Assembly: GCF_004362215.1 (NCBI RefSeq)
Contig: NZ_SNWR01000001.1
Location: forward strand, 6,244,001-6,308,000
Source: Paractinoplanes brasiliensis
GTDB taxonomy: Bacteria; Actinomycetota; Actinomycetes; Mycobacteriales; Micromonosporaceae
Length of the DNA: 64,000 bases
Direction of reading: 5' to 3'
The number at the start of each line of letters is the position of its first letter. Position 1 is the stretch's first letter. Below, piece after piece: positions 1 through 9,355 of this stretch. The notes beneath the pieces were generated by a model. The model worked only from the letters and a program-made list of their open reading frames with translations, had not been told where the DNA came from and searched no databases. The position numbers were made by a program, and so were the translations under genes.

Positions 1-230
1 CGCCGCCGAGTACCAGGCGCAGCACCGCCCGTCCGGGCCGGGCACCGCCGAGCCTTGCCGGTGGCGGCCAGGGCGGCGAGGACCACGATAAAGGTGATCA
101 CCACGCGGATGCCGGGGCCCGCGGGTGGTGGCGCTGTCCGGGGATGACCGCACGCCGTGGACCTTCGAGGAGTTCGGCCGCCGCCTGGGCGATCGGTATC
201 GGACGCTGCGGGTCGGGGCGGAGCTGCGGA
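1..230. other. left edge, no confident gene
   Basis: I see no complete gene here. The plus strand has a short open frame from a GTG at 125 to a TAG at 254-256. It reads about 43 residues with a protein-like composition (TPWTFEEFGRRLGDRY), but has no clear ribosome-binding site and overlaps the end of the ATPase gene. The minus strand from about 120 to 1 reads a short hydrophobic stretch (ITFIVVLAALATG) that runs off the window. Either could be a remnant or the edge of a gene outside the window. Confidence 0.3.
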
Positions 231-2813
231 TCAGCGCCGCGACGGCCCCGGCGTAGGTGTTGCCGGGCGTCGTCCGGGGTGCACGAGGCGGTCCAGGCGG
301 ATCGCGGCGTAGCCGAGGGTCGAGAGCGCGCAGATGATCAGCAGGTCGAGCAGCGGCACCGGTTCGGTGCCGAGCAGCTCGTTGAGCATCGGTAGATAGA
401 GGCCGGCGAACTGCAGGGCAAGGGCGGCGGCGACCGCGACCAGCAGCATCGGGTTGGCGCGGCTGCCAGGACGGGCGCGGGAGCCGAGGGCGACGGCGAG
501 CTGGGTGGCGCCGAGGGCGAAGAAGGCCATGCTCTGCCAGGGCCGGTCGGTGGCGTTCGCCCAGACGGCGATGCCGAGCGTGACGGCGGCGATGACCACG
601 CCCACGCGCAGGATGCGCTGCCAGAGACCGGCGCCGAGCACGGATTCGGCGGGAGGGCGGGGTGGCCGCTTCATGACGTCGGGCGGGGCGGGTTCGCTGC
701 CGAGGGCGACGCCGGGCAGGCCGTGGGTGAGCAGGTTGACCCAGAGGATCTGAGCGGGCAGCAGGAACAGCGGCAGGCCGAGGAAGGGCCCGGCGAGCAT
801 GACGGCGATCTCGGCGGCACCGCCGGACAGTCCGTAGAGCAGGAAACGGCGGATGTTGGCGTAGACCCGGCGGCCTTCTTCGGCGGCGGCGACCACAGTG
901 GCCAGTTCGTCGTCGGCGAGCACGAGGTCGGCGGCCCGGCGGGCGACCTCGGTGCCGCGCAGCCCCATGGCGACGCCGATGTCGGCGTGGCGCAGGGCGG
1001 GTCCGTCGTTGACCCCGTCTCCGGTCATGGCGACGATGTCGCCGGCCTGGCGGCGGGCGGTGATGATGTCGAGTTTCTGTTCCGGGGTGGCGCGGGCGAA
1101 GACGCGGGCGTGGCGAAGCCGGTCGGTTGCGGAGGGTACCCGGCAGTCGATCACATCGTCGCCGATGTCGATGATGCCGACCTCGGTGGCCACGGCGCGG
1201 GCGGTGGCGGGGTGGTCGCCGGTGATGAGCACCGGGGTGATGCCGGCGGTCTGGCACGCCGCGATGGTCGTGGCCGCGGACGGGCGGGCGGGGTCACGGA
1301 TGCCGATCAGGCCGAGCAGCCGCAGCCCGCGTTCCCATTGCTCGACCGGCGGGGCGGTGTCGTGGTCGGCCTGCGCGACGGCCAGAACGCGGTAGCCGTC
1401 GCCGGCCAGGGTGTCAGCTTGTTCGGCGCAGCGGGTGATCAGGGCGGGAGGCTCATCGAGGAACATGGCGCTGAGCAGGACCTCGGGTGCTCCCTTGCAG
1501 ATGATCCGTACGCCGCCGGACTGCCGATGCACGGTGGTCATGCGTTTGCGGTCGCTGTCGAACGGCAGTTCCCCGACGCGCGGCAGGGCGGTCTTCAATG
1601 CGGTGGGGTCGAGGCCGGCCTTTCCGGCGGCGGCGAGCAGGGCCGCCTCGGTGGGGTCGCCGAGCGCGGCCCAGTCCCCGTCCGGGGCGGCGGGGGAGTG
1701 GATGGTGGCGTCGGTGCACAGCGCGGCGGCGGTGAGCAGCCGGCCGACGTCCGGGGTGTTGTGCGCGGTGACCGGGCGGCGCTTGCGGCGGATGGTGCCT
1801 TCGGGGGAGTAGCCGTGGCCGTCGAGTTCGGCTGTGCCGGTGGGTGTCCAGAGCCGGCGGGCGACCATGCGGCCTTCCGTGAGGGTGCCGGTCTTGTCGG
1901 TGGCGATGACGGTGACCGAGCCGAGGGTCTCCACGGCGGGCAGTCGCCGGATGAGGGCGTGCCGGGCGGCCATCCGACGGGCGCCCAACGCGAGGGCGAG
2001 GGTGACGACGGCGGGCAGCGATTCGGGCACAGCGGCGACGACGAGGCTGATCGCGGTGACGACCATCAGTTCGAGCGATTCGCCGCGGGCCAGCCCGAGC
2101 GCGAGCACGACGGTGCAGAGCACCACGGCGGTGCCGGCGAGGATGCGGCCGACGCCGACCAGGCGGTGTTGCAGTGGGGTGAGTCCGGATCCGGTGGCCA
2201 TCAGCCCGGCGATGCGGCCCATGGCGCTGGTCGTGCCGACCGCGGTGACCATGGCACGGCCCCGGCCGCGTACGACCACGGTGCCGGAGGAGACGATGTT
2301 GTCGGAGTCGGCGGACTTGTCGACCGGCACTGACTCGCCGGTGAGGGCGGACTCGTCCACCAGCAGGGCGGCAGCCTCGGTCAGGGTGGCGTCGGCGGGC
2401 ACGATGTCGCCCTCGGTGAGGACCAGCAGGTCTCCGACGACGACCTCGGAGGCGGGGATCAGCCGCTGCCGGCCATCGCGCAGCACCCGGGCCTCGGGGG
2501 CGGTCATGGTGGCCAGTGCGGTGATGGCCTGGTCGGCCTTGACCTCCTGGATGACGCCGACGGTGGTGTTGACGACGATGACCAGGGCGATGACCGCGGC
2601 GTCGGTCCAGTCACCGGTGACGACGGTCAGCGCGATCGCGACGAGCAGCACGATGATCAGCGGGTCGCTCAGCTGAGTCAGGACCCGCCGCCACACCGGC
2701 ACGCGTTTGCGCGTCGGCAGCGCGTTGGGCCCGTCGTGTTCGAGCCGCCGTGCGGCCTCCCCGGACGACAGACCCGGGCCACCACCGGACGCGACGCGAA
2801 CGTCACTGGCCAT
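231..2813 (-). CDS. P-type cation-translocating ATPase (P2 type, CtpF-like)
   Basis: This 860-residue membrane pump would use ATP to move a cation, in the Ca2+/Na+-ATPase (P2) branch. Visible motifs are the actuator TGES, the phosphorylation site DKTGT with Asp306, GDGVNDG in the hinge, and PESLP in helix M4. The start at 2813 is chosen for a GGAGG eight bases upstream; an in-frame ATG at 2882 lacks such a site. In helix M6 the usual NxxTD motif reads NLLTH, so one classical Ca2+-ligating Asp is a His. The true ion is therefore uncertain. A P2 ATPase (ctpF) belongs to the DosR regulon of M. tuberculosis, which fits the neighbouring stress genes. Confidence 0.9.
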   Translation of the reverse strand: MASDVRVASGGGPGLSSGEAARRLEHDGPNALPTRKRVPVWRRVLTQLSDPLIIVLLVAIALTVVTGDWTDAAVIALVIVVNTTVGVIQEVKADQAITALATMTAPEARVLRDGRQRLIPASEVVVGDLLVLTEGDIVPADATLTEAAALLVDESALTGESVPVDKSADSDNIVSSGTVVVRGRGRAMVTAVGTTSAMGRIAGLMATGSGLTPLQHRLVGVGRILAGTAVVLCTVVLALGLARGESLELMVVTAISLVVAAVPESLPAVVTLALALGARRMAARHALIRRLPAVETLGSVTVIATDKTGTLTEGRMVARRLWTPTGTAELDGHGYSPEGTIRRKRRPVTAHNTPDVGRLLTAAALCTDATIHSPAAPDGDWAALGDPTEAALLAAAGKAGLDPTALKTALPRVGELPFDSDRKRMTTVHRQSGGVRIICKGAPEVLLSAMFLDEPPALITRCAEQADTLAGDGYRVLAVAQADHDTAPPVEQWERGLRLLGLIGIRDPARPSAATTIAACQTAGITPVLITGDHPATARAVATEVGIIDIGDDVIDCRVPSATDRLRHARVFARATPEQKLDIITARRQAGDIVAMTGDGVNDGPALRHADIGVAMGLRGTEVARRAADLVLADDELATVVAAAEEGRRVYANIRRFLLYGLSGGAAEIAVMLAGPFLGLPLFLLPAQILWVNLLTHGLPGVALGSEPAPPDVMKRPPRPPAESVLGAGLWQRILRVGVVIAAVTLGIAVWANATDRPWQSMAFFALGATQLAVALGSRARPGSRANPMLLVAVAAALALQFAGLYLPMLNELLGTEPVPLLDLLIICALSTLGYAAIRLDRLVHPGRRPATPTPGPSRR

Positions 2814-3030
2814 CTCAGCCGCCTCCTCGCCTCGGCGTCCTCTCCCACGTTGCATCGGCGATCGGTGGCTGCCCAGGGTCACCCGGCCCCGAGGACGTTG
2901 ACCATCTGCCCCTGGCCTGGCGGCCCGAGGAGCTGCCCGGGTCCGGAGCTACGGCGGTCGGGCAGGGCCGTCCGTACGAGGGGAATGAACCGCCGGCGAA
3001 ACCGGGCGGCAGGAGCCTCGGGTACGCCGA
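2814..3030. other. 217-base gap between DedA gene and ATPase gene
   Basis: Both flanking genes read on the minus strand. The gap holds the ATPase ribosome-binding site (GGAGG on the minus strand near 2822-2827) and GC-rich sequence with short inverted repeats. I found no clean match to the DosR-like palindrome seen at other promoters of this island, and no small gene. Confidence 0.4.
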
Positions 3031-3651
3031 TCACTGCTTGGCGCCGGCGTGGTGGCTGCGGCGGCCGCGAAGCCATCCCATGCCGAGTGGGGCAACGGAG
3101 ACGGCGACGACGCCGACCAGAATCAGTTGGATGTGGTCGCGGACGAACGGCACCCGCCCGAGGAAAAAGCCGAGCACGGTGACACCGCTGCCCCACAGCG
3201 CCCCACCGATCACGTTGCAGGCCGTGAAGGTGCGATATCGCATGCGGAGGGAGCCGGCGACGATCGGGGTGAACGTGCGCACCACCGGCACGAATCTGGC
3301 CAGGACCACGGCATGGGGCCCGTACCGGTCGAAGAACCGGCGAGTCCTGAGGAGGTTCTCCTGTTTGAACAGCCGGGAGTTCGGGCGGCGGAACAGCGGC
3401 GGCCCGAGCCGCCGCCCCGTCGCGTAGCCGACCTGGTCGCCGGCGATCGCGGCGGCGGTGACCAGCAGGCACAACTGCCACAGCGGCAGGTGCAGGACGG
3501 TCTGCTGGGAGACCAGCAGACCCGCGGTGAACAGCAGGGAGTCGCCGGGCAGGAAGAACCCGACCAGCAACCCGGATTCGGCGAAGACCAGCGCGAGTAT
3601 CCCGGCCACGCCGAAGGTGGAGATCAGCACCTCGGGGTCGAGAAACCTCAT
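3031..3651 (-). CDS. DedA family membrane protein
   Basis: A 206-residue integral membrane protein of the DedA (SNARE-associated) family. Members act as undecaprenyl-phosphate or phospholipid flippases or transporters and help maintain membrane potential. Family marks include the glycine-rich FLPGDSLLFTAG, the conserved FDRYGPHAVVLARFVPVVRT segment and several hydrophobic helices after it. The start codon overlaps the stop of the upstream stress protein by four bases (3648-3651), so the two are probably co-translated. Substrate cannot be read from the sequence. Confidence 0.88.
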   Translation of the reverse strand: MRFLDPEVLISTFGVAGILALVFAESGLLVGFFLPGDSLLFTAGLLVSQQTVLHLPLWQLCLLVTAAAIAGDQVGYATGRRLGPPLFRRPNSRLFKQENLLRTRRFFDRYGPHAVVLARFVPVVRTFTPIVAGSLRMRYRTFTACNVIGGALWGSGVTVLGFFLGRVPFVRDHIQLILVGVVAVSVAPLGMGWLRGRRSHHAGAKQ

Positions 3652-4511
3652 GGCTCGCGGGCGGGGTCGTGCACCACCAGCACCGGCCGGTGAGCGTGGT
3701 GCAGGGTCGCCATGGCGACGCTGCCGAGCAGGATCTCCCGAGCGGCGGAGCGCCCGCGCGAACCGACCACCACGACGGCCGCGTGCCGCTCGCGAGCGGC
3801 CGTGGCGAGCCCTTCAGCGACCGCCCGGCCCGGCGTGAGGTGGCCTCCGTGGGCGGGCAACCGAAGGAACTCGTGTGGTGCCTTCGGCGGGTCGACGGCG
3901 TCGTCGGCCACGGCGGCGACAACGGTGGCCCGGCTGGTGAGCAGCTTCTGGGCGGTGTTCAGGGCCAGCTGTGCGCCGGGAGATCCGTCCCAGCCCACCA
4001 GCACCGGCCCTCGGGCCAGATCCGCGCGTTCGTCGCTCAGCAGCGGATAGGGCACGACCAGGACGGGCCTGGGAGTGTAGTGCGCGACCGCATCGGAGAC
4101 GCTGCCCAGCACGGCGGAGGCACCACCGAGTCCGCGGGCGCCGACCAGCACGACGTCGGCGTCCAGCTTTGCCGCCAGATCGGCGATGGCGAAACCCTCT
4201 CCTCCGTAGACCCTCTCGGTCAATGGTTCGCACGCCCATCCAGCGGCCTGAGCCAGGGTGACGCCCGTCCCGGCGATGTGTTCGGCTTCTGCCGCGCCCT
4301 CACGCTCGATCGCCGCGACGAGATCCTGCAGTCCGATCGTCCGGGTCCGCAGCCGCCGGCGGATCGCCTCGCTGGCGAACGGTGGGGTCCAGCAGAACGT
4401 GATCCGGGCATGAGCCGACGGCAACAGCACGGCTCCTGCCTCGATCGCTGCTCCTGCCGACAGCGATCCGTCGTAGCCGGCCAGCACTCGTACGGCTGAG
4501 GTGTCGTCCAT
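3648..4511 (-). CDS. universal stress protein, two UspA domains
   Basis: A 287-residue cytoplasmic protein with two tandem UspA domains (roughly residues 1-145 and 150-287). Each domain carries a Gly-rich ATP-binding signature: VGARGLGGASAVLGSVS in the first, VGSRGRSAAREILLGSVA in the second. Both end in the hydrophobic RPVLVV strand. The ATG at 4511 is preferred because AGGTGA lies five bases upstream; a GTG nine bases earlier is possible. It is the first gene of a pair with dedA and is divergent from the ABC exporter. The role is stress survival by nucleotide sensing; the partner is unknown. Confidence 0.9.
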   Translation of the reverse strand: MDDTSAVRVLAGYDGSLSAGAAIEAGAVLLPSAHARITFCWTPPFASEAIRRRLRTRTIGLQDLVAAIEREGAAEAEHIAGTGVTLAQAAGWACEPLTERVYGGEGFAIADLAAKLDADVVLVGARGLGGASAVLGSVSDAVAHYTPRPVLVVPYPLLSDERADLARGPVLVGWDGSPGAQLALNTAQKLLTSRATVVAAVADDAVDPPKAPHEFLRLPAHGGHLTPGRAVAEGLATAARERHAAVVVVGSRGRSAAREILLGSVAMATLHHAHRPVLVVHDPAREP

Positions 4512-4595
4512 GAACTTCACCTGCTTCCGGGATCAGGCTTCCAGCGTCGCTGGTCGTTCCGCGGTCGCGGGAGAGGCTGAGTCCTCGCCAGGACC

Positions 4596-4609
4596 GGCCG
4601 TTCGGCCCT
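4596..4609 (+). promoter_or_regulatory. DosR-like palindrome, divergent promoter copy 1
   Basis: GGCCGTTCGGCCCT lies between the divergent stress-protein and ABC-exporter genes. It matches the island's consensus GGGACCTTCGGCCCT at most positions, with two differences from GGACCTTCGGCCCT. Assignment as a regulator site is inference from repetition across the island. Confidence 0.35.
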
Positions 4610-4662
4610 GGCAGGCACTGACCCTGGGGACGCGGCGCGAGGGGTCGACAGCGCGCCGGAAC

Positions 4663-4677
4663 GGGCCGGACGGCCCT
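4663..4677 (+). promoter_or_regulatory. DosR-like palindrome, divergent promoter copy 2
   Basis: GGGCCGGACGGCCCT sits about 36 bases before the ABC ATPase start. The outer arms fit the island consensus; the centre differs. It could serve the ABC operon, while the copy at 4596 could serve the minus-strand usp-dedA pair. Confidence 0.35.
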
Positions 4678-4712
4678 GTCCGATCCGGGTCCGGCGTGGC
4701 AGACCGAAGGGT

Positions 4713-5480
4713 ATGGGTGGCGCGACGATGAATTTCGGCCCGGCGGTGGACGCGCGGACCGGTGCGAAGGGAACCCGGATCGATCTGGACGACGTGTGCC
4801 GGCATTTCGTCGTCGGCGATGTCGTGGTCAGGGCGTTGGACCAGGTGAATCTGCACGTCGACGAGTCCGCGTTCGTGGTGGTGCTCGGCCCGTCCGGGTC
4901 GGGCAAGACGACACTGCTCAACCTCGTCGGCGCCCTGGACGCGCCGACCTCGGGCACCATCCGGCTGGCCGGGACGGACCTGACCACCGCGACGCGGGCG
5001 GAACGAACCCGCATCCGCCGCCGCACCGTCAGTTTCGTCTTCCAGAGCTTCAACCTCTTTCCCGCGCTCACGGCGCTGGAGAACGTGCAGTTCGGCGCCG
5101 ACGTGGCCGGGCGCGCGCACGCCGAGCGGCTGGCGCAGCAGGTGCTCGAGCAGGTCGGCCTGGGCGAGCGTGGCCGGCACTTCGCCCACCAGCTGTCCGG
5201 TGGCGAGCAGCAGCGCGTCGCGATCGCCCGGGCGCTGGCCACCGGCAACCCCATCCTGCTGGCCGACGAACCGACCGGTGAGCTCGACTTCCACACCGGC
5301 GTGCAGATCCTGGAGCTGCTGCGAGCGCAGGCCGAATCCGGCAAGACCGTCGTGGTGGTCACCCACAACCGGGAGATCTCGCGGGTCGCCGACCGGGTGA
5401 TCGAGCTGTCCAGCGGCCACATCGTCGCGGACGGGCCGCCCGCGGGTGGCCGCGCCGGGCTCGCCGACCTGCGCTGGTAA
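4713..5480 (+). CDS. ABC transporter ATP-binding protein (LolD/MacB type)
   Basis: A 255-residue ATPase subunit of an FtsX-type ABC system. Walker A is GPSGSGKTT at residues 59-67, the signature is LSGGEQQRV, and Walker B runs into ILLADEPTGELD, followed by the switch His in VVVVTHNRE. The sequence VFQSFNLFPALTALENV is typical of the LolD/MacB branch. An ATG at 4728 is an alternative start. The permease gene begins 11 bases after the stop, so the two form an operon. Substrates of this branch are often lipoproteins, peptides or antibiotics; none is indicated here. Confidence 0.93.
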   Translation: MGGATMNFGPAVDARTGAKGTRIDLDDVCRHFVVGDVVVRALDQVNLHVDESAFVVVLGPSGSGKTTLLNLVGALDAPTSGTIRLAGTDLTTATRAERTRIRRRTVSFVFQSFNLFPALTALENVQFGADVAGRAHAERLAQQVLEQVGLGERGRHFAHQLSGGEQQRVAIARALATGNPILLADEPTGELDFHTGVQILELLRAQAESGKTVVVVTHNREISRVADRVIELSSGHIVADGPPAGGRAGLADLRW

Positions 5481-5491
5481 GGGGGTGCGGC

Positions 5492-7921
5492 GTGAACCGG
5501 TTCCGGTTCTGGATGCGCTGGTCCTGGCGGGACCTGCGACGCCGCTGGGTGCTGGTCGGTGCGATCGCCCTGGTCATCGCGCTGGGCACGGGCACGTACG
5601 CGGGCCTGCTCGGTACCTCGGCGTGGCGCACCCAGTCGAACGACGCCAGCTTCGCCGCCCTCCACACGCACGACCTGCGCGTCGCGCTGCCGCAGGGCAG
5701 CCACGTCCGCGAGGGCACACTGGCGGCCGTGCTGTCCGGCCTGCCGCACGCCGGTGACGTGACCGCGGCGCGGGAACGTCTCGTCGTCCCCACCCAGATC
5801 GCCGGTCCCGGCGGGCTGCTGGTCACCGGGGAACTTGTCGGCACGGACACCCGTCCCGGCCCGGTGGTCGACGGCGTCTGGATCAGCGCGGGCCGGGCGC
5901 TCGGCCTCGCCGACGACGGCCGGCCTCAAGTGGTGGCGGAGACCGTCTTCGCCGGCAAGAACAACCTGCCGATCCCGGCCGAGCTGACCGTCTCCGGCGG
6001 CGCCACGCTCACCGTCGTCGGGCGTGGTCAATCCCCGGAGTACTTCCTGGTCACCGGCGCCCAGGGCGGTGGCACCCCGTTCCTGAGCCAGAAGGCGTAC
6101 GGGGTGTTGTTCGCCTCGCTGCACACCGTCCAGCAGGCCACCGGCGCGACCGGTGCGGTCAACGACCTGGTGCTGACGCTGCGCCCCGGCGCGGACCGCG
6201 ACGCCGTCGCCGGCGAGCTGCGACACGCGCTCGACGCGGCACGGCCACCGGTCGCGGCCACGGTCAGCACCCGCGACGACATCGACGCCTACCGCATCCT
6301 GTATCAGGACATCGACGGCGACGCCCGGCTGTGGCGGGTGGTCGCCCTGCTGGTGCTCCTCGGCGGGGCGCTGGCGGCGCTCAACCTCACCACCCGGATC
6401 GTGGAGGCCCAGCGCCGCGAGATCGGCATCGGAATGGCGCTGGGCGTGCCGTCGCGGCTGCTCGCCGTCCGGCCGCTGCTGTTCGGCGCCCAGGTCGCGC
6501 TGCTCGGGGTGGCGCTGGGGTTGCTGGTCGGCTGGGCGATCGGGATACCGCTGCGGGCACTGTTCACCGACATGGTCCCGCTGCCGATCTGGCGAACCCC
6601 GCTGCAGTGGGACGTCTTCGCCCAGGCCGCCGCGCTTGGCTTCATCCTGCCGTTCGCGGCCGTGGCCTGGCCGATCTGGCGAGCGCTGCGGGTGCAGCCG
6701 GTGCAGGCCATCCGCGTCGGTCATCTCGCCGCCCGCAGCGGTGGCCCGGTCCGATTCCTTCGAAGGCTGCGCCTGCCCGGACGGGGGTACCACCAGATCC
6801 CGCTGCGCAACGTGCTGCGAACACCACGCCGCAGCGCCCTGACCGCACTCGGGATCGCCGCCTCGATCACCACCCTGGTCACCGTCTTCGGTTTCCTGGA
6901 CACCTTCCGCGGCACCCTGGACCGGGCCGGCGACGAACTCCTGCACGCCGCGCCCGATCGGGTCGCCGTCACCCTGGACACCTTCCAGCCCCGCGACGGC
7001 GACGTAGTGCGGCAGATCGCCGGCCTGCCCGAGGTCGCCTCCGTCGACCCGGGCCTGCTCACGGGCGGCACCGCTCGCGCCGGCGGCCACCAGATCGACC
7101 TGGCCATCGAGGTCCTCGCCGCCCGCCCCGCCTGGACACCGACGCTGACCAGCGGCACCGTCCACGGCGGCATCGTCCTGGCCGACAAGGCCGCCCGCGA
7201 TCTCGGCGTGCACGCCGGCGACACCGTCACCGTCGAACATCCCCGAGCCACCGCCACCGGCCTGCGCACCGTGCAGACCCCGATGCGGGTCACCGGCATC
7301 CACCCCAACCCCATGCGGATGCTGGCCTATCTCGATCAGGCCTCCGCCGGCCCGTTCGGTCTCACGGGCGCGACGAACCTGCTGACCGTCACGCCCGCTG
7401 CCGGCGCCGGTCCGGAGGCAGTACGGCGGGCGTTACTGGCCGTCCCGCACGTCGCCTCCGCCCAGACCGCCCGTGCGGCGACCGACGGCATGAAGGCCAG
7501 CCTGGACGAGTTCGTCGGCATTCTGCAGGTCGCCGCGGCGGTCACCCTCCTGCTGGCGCTGCTCATCGCGTTCAACACCACCACCATCGGCGTGGACGAA
7601 CGCGCCCGCGAACACGCCACCATGCTCGCGTTCGGCCTTCCGCCCCGCACCGTGCTGGGTATGACGACCGTCGAAACCGTGCTGGTCGGCGGCGCCGGCA
7701 CGATCGCCGGCATCCTCGGCGGTTACGTGCTGCTGCGCTGGCTGACCGTCACCACGATCCCGTCCGTGCTGCCCGAGATCGGCGTCACCGCCATGCTCTC
7801 CACCCGGACCGTGGTCGAAGCGCTCGCGCTCGGCGTGCTCACCGTCGCCGTCGCGCCGCTGTTCACCCTGCGCCGGACCCGTCGGATGGACATCCCTGCC
7901 ACCCTGCGCGTCATGGAATAG
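5492..7921 (+). CDS. FtsX-type ABC transporter permease
   Basis: An 809-residue membrane protein with two FtsX modules. An N-terminal helix (about residues 18-38) is followed by a large extracellular domain, then a three-helix block near residues 275-400. A second helix, a second extracellular domain (about 480-660) and three final helices follow. The first block carries the family motif REIGIGMALGVPSRLL. The start is GTG with GGGGG upstream. Together with the preceding ATPase it would form a mechanotransmitting exporter rather than a simple pore. Confidence 0.9.
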   Translation: MNRFRFWMRWSWRDLRRRWVLVGAIALVIALGTGTYAGLLGTSAWRTQSNDASFAALHTHDLRVALPQGSHVREGTLAAVLSGLPHAGDVTAARERLVVPTQIAGPGGLLVTGELVGTDTRPGPVVDGVWISAGRALGLADDGRPQVVAETVFAGKNNLPIPAELTVSGGATLTVVGRGQSPEYFLVTGAQGGGTPFLSQKAYGVLFASLHTVQQATGATGAVNDLVLTLRPGADRDAVAGELRHALDAARPPVAATVSTRDDIDAYRILYQDIDGDARLWRVVALLVLLGGALAALNLTTRIVEAQRREIGIGMALGVPSRLLAVRPLLFGAQVALLGVALGLLVGWAIGIPLRALFTDMVPLPIWRTPLQWDVFAQAAALGFILPFAAVAWPIWRALRVQPVQAIRVGHLAARSGGPVRFLRRLRLPGRGYHQIPLRNVLRTPRRSALTALGIAASITTLVTVFGFLDTFRGTLDRAGDELLHAAPDRVAVTLDTFQPRDGDVVRQIAGLPEVASVDPGLLTGGTARAGGHQIDLAIEVLAARPAWTPTLTSGTVHGGIVLADKAARDLGVHAGDTVTVEHPRATATGLRTVQTPMRVTGIHPNPMRMLAYLDQASAGPFGLTGATNLLTVTPAAGAGPEAVRRALLAVPHVASAQTARAATDGMKASLDEFVGILQVAAAVTLLLALLIAFNTTTIGVDERAREHATMLAFGLPPRTVLGMTTVETVLVGGAGTIAGILGGYVLLRWLTVTTIPSVLPEIGVTAMLSTRTVVEALALGVLTVAVAPLFTLRRTRRMDIPATLRVME

Positions 7922-7993
7922 CCGGGACCTTCTTCGTGGCGCGGGGTCCATGGACCCTGGTGTCGTGGTCGCGGCCGGCACGACGGTCAAGGC

Positions 7994-9193
7994 GTGGCGA
8001 CGAGGAGCTCCGCGAGCGGTTCGCCATCCGGCCGGAGCGACGGTGAACCGGCTCGGTGGGCGGCCGGGCGTGTGTCCTGTCTGGACAACCTCAAGGTGGC
8101 CCTGATCGCCGCCATCATCGCGATGCACGCCGTACTCGGATATGCCGGCTCCATGACGGCGTGGTCCTACACCGAGGTCCGCGAGGTGACCCTCAACCCG
8201 GTGGCCGAGGCGGTGCTGCTCGTACTGGTCACCCCGTTCGGGCTGTTCATCATGACGTTGTTGTTCCTCGTCGCCGGGCTACTGACCCCGCCGTCGCTGG
8301 AACGCAAGGGCGCCGGGCGGTTCGTCCGGGACCGGTTGCTGCGGCTGGGTGTGCCGTTCCTCGCGTACGTCGTGGTCGTACAGCCGACGGTCATGTACGC
8401 GTTGGAGCACCCGTTGGGCAACGCGCCGGGATCGTACTGGGACAACTTCGTCGACGACGAGGGCGCTATGGACACCGGCCCGCTGTGGTTCGTGGGTGTT
8501 CTGCTGATCTTCTCCCTCGGGTACGCCGGCTGGGTTCGGGCCGGGCGCCGGCGCGCCACGGCGCCCGGACGCCGGACGATCAGGATGGGCCGGTTGCTGC
8601 TGGTGGCCGCGGTGGTGGCACCCGCGTCGTTCCTGATCCGGCTGGTCTACCCGTACGGCGGTGACAGTGGACTCACCGACCTGAACTTCTGGCAGTGGCC
8701 GGCATGCCTCGCAATGTTCGGGGTGGGCATCACCGCCGTACGCCAGGGATGGGTGGAACGGATTCCGGACCGGGTGTATCGCGACAGCCGCGCGGTGGCG
8801 GTCGCGGCCGTCGCCGCGTCGCTGGTGTTCCTGGGCGTGGTGGGTTCGCTGGATCGGATCGACGACATGATGGGCGGCCCGCAGTGGCCGGCCGTGGGGT
8901 TCACGGTGGTGGAAACGGTGCTGGCGGTGTTCGGGCCGGTGTGGCTGCTCGGCGCCGCCCAACGTCACCTCGGAGCACTTCGGCGCTGGGCCGGCCCGGC
9001 GACCGTCCGGAGTGCCTACGGCGCGTTCATGGTGCAGACTCCCGTGCTCATCGGGCTCGCGGTCGTGCTGCGTCCCGTCCCGCTGCCGGCGGAGGCGAAG
9101 GCACTGATCGTGGCGACGGTCGGCGTCGCCGTGTCCTTCCGGCTGTCTTGGCTGCTGATCAGCCGGATCCGCGGGCTCGCCCGGGTCCTCTGA
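7994..9193 (+). CDS. membrane acyltransferase (acyltransferase-3 type), copy A
   Basis: A membrane protein of up to 399 residues resembling acyltransferase family 3, which transfers acyl groups to sugars or other surface molecules. The N-terminal motif LDNLKVALIAAIIAMHAVLG has the family's Asp/Arg-Lys and conserved His in the first helix. About ten hydrophobic segments follow. The GTG at 7994 has only a weak AAGG upstream, and a GTG at 8072 is an alternative start. A paralogue lies convergently downstream (9356-10546). The two share the order of motifs, including ERKGAGRF/ARRGPGRF and WQWPxCxxMF. Confidence 0.72.
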   Translation: MATRSSASGSPSGRSDGEPARWAAGRVSCLDNLKVALIAAIIAMHAVLGYAGSMTAWSYTEVREVTLNPVAEAVLLVLVTPFGLFIMTLLFLVAGLLTPPSLERKGAGRFVRDRLLRLGVPFLAYVVVVQPTVMYALEHPLGNAPGSYWDNFVDDEGAMDTGPLWFVGVLLIFSLGYAGWVRAGRRRATAPGRRTIRMGRLLLVAAVVAPASFLIRLVYPYGGDSGLTDLNFWQWPACLAMFGVGITAVRQGWVERIPDRVYRDSRAVAVAAVAASLVFLGVVGSLDRIDDMMGGPQWPAVGFTVVETVLAVFGPVWLLGAAQRHLGALRRWAGPATVRSAYGAFMVQTPVLIGLAVVLRPVPLPAEAKALIVATVGVAVSFRLSWLLISRIRGLARVL

Positions 9194-9204
9194 CCCGCTC
9201 GTCA

Positions 9205-9355
9205 GGCACCTCCGGCGAGAAAGCTCTCAAGCCAGGGCAGGCGTGCGCGTCGGTGTCGACGTAGCACAGCACGTCCGCCGGCAGTATCCGGGACATCGCC
9301 CGCGCGGGGTGTTCGTGCCCGGCCCAGGCGTCGTCGATGCCGCCGGTTCCCGGGA
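9205..9355 (-). pseudogene. possible gene fragment between the two acyltransferases
   Basis: The 160-base gap between the convergent acyltransferase genes is open on the minus strand. It reads a protein-like stretch containing GGIDDAWAGHEHPARAMSRI followed by LPADVLCYVDTDAHACPG. No start codon or ribosome-binding site fits, and no complete domain can be assigned. I treat it as a likely fossil or the rejected tail of an older gene. I saw no clean terminator hairpin in the gap. Confidence 0.3.

Noticed and set aside
4517..7303. very long minus-strand open frame opposite the ABC exporter genes
   Set aside because: Composition is that of a GC-rich mirror frame (Gly/Arg/Gln/His-rich, no domains) and the plus strand holds clear Walker motifs and FtsX features.
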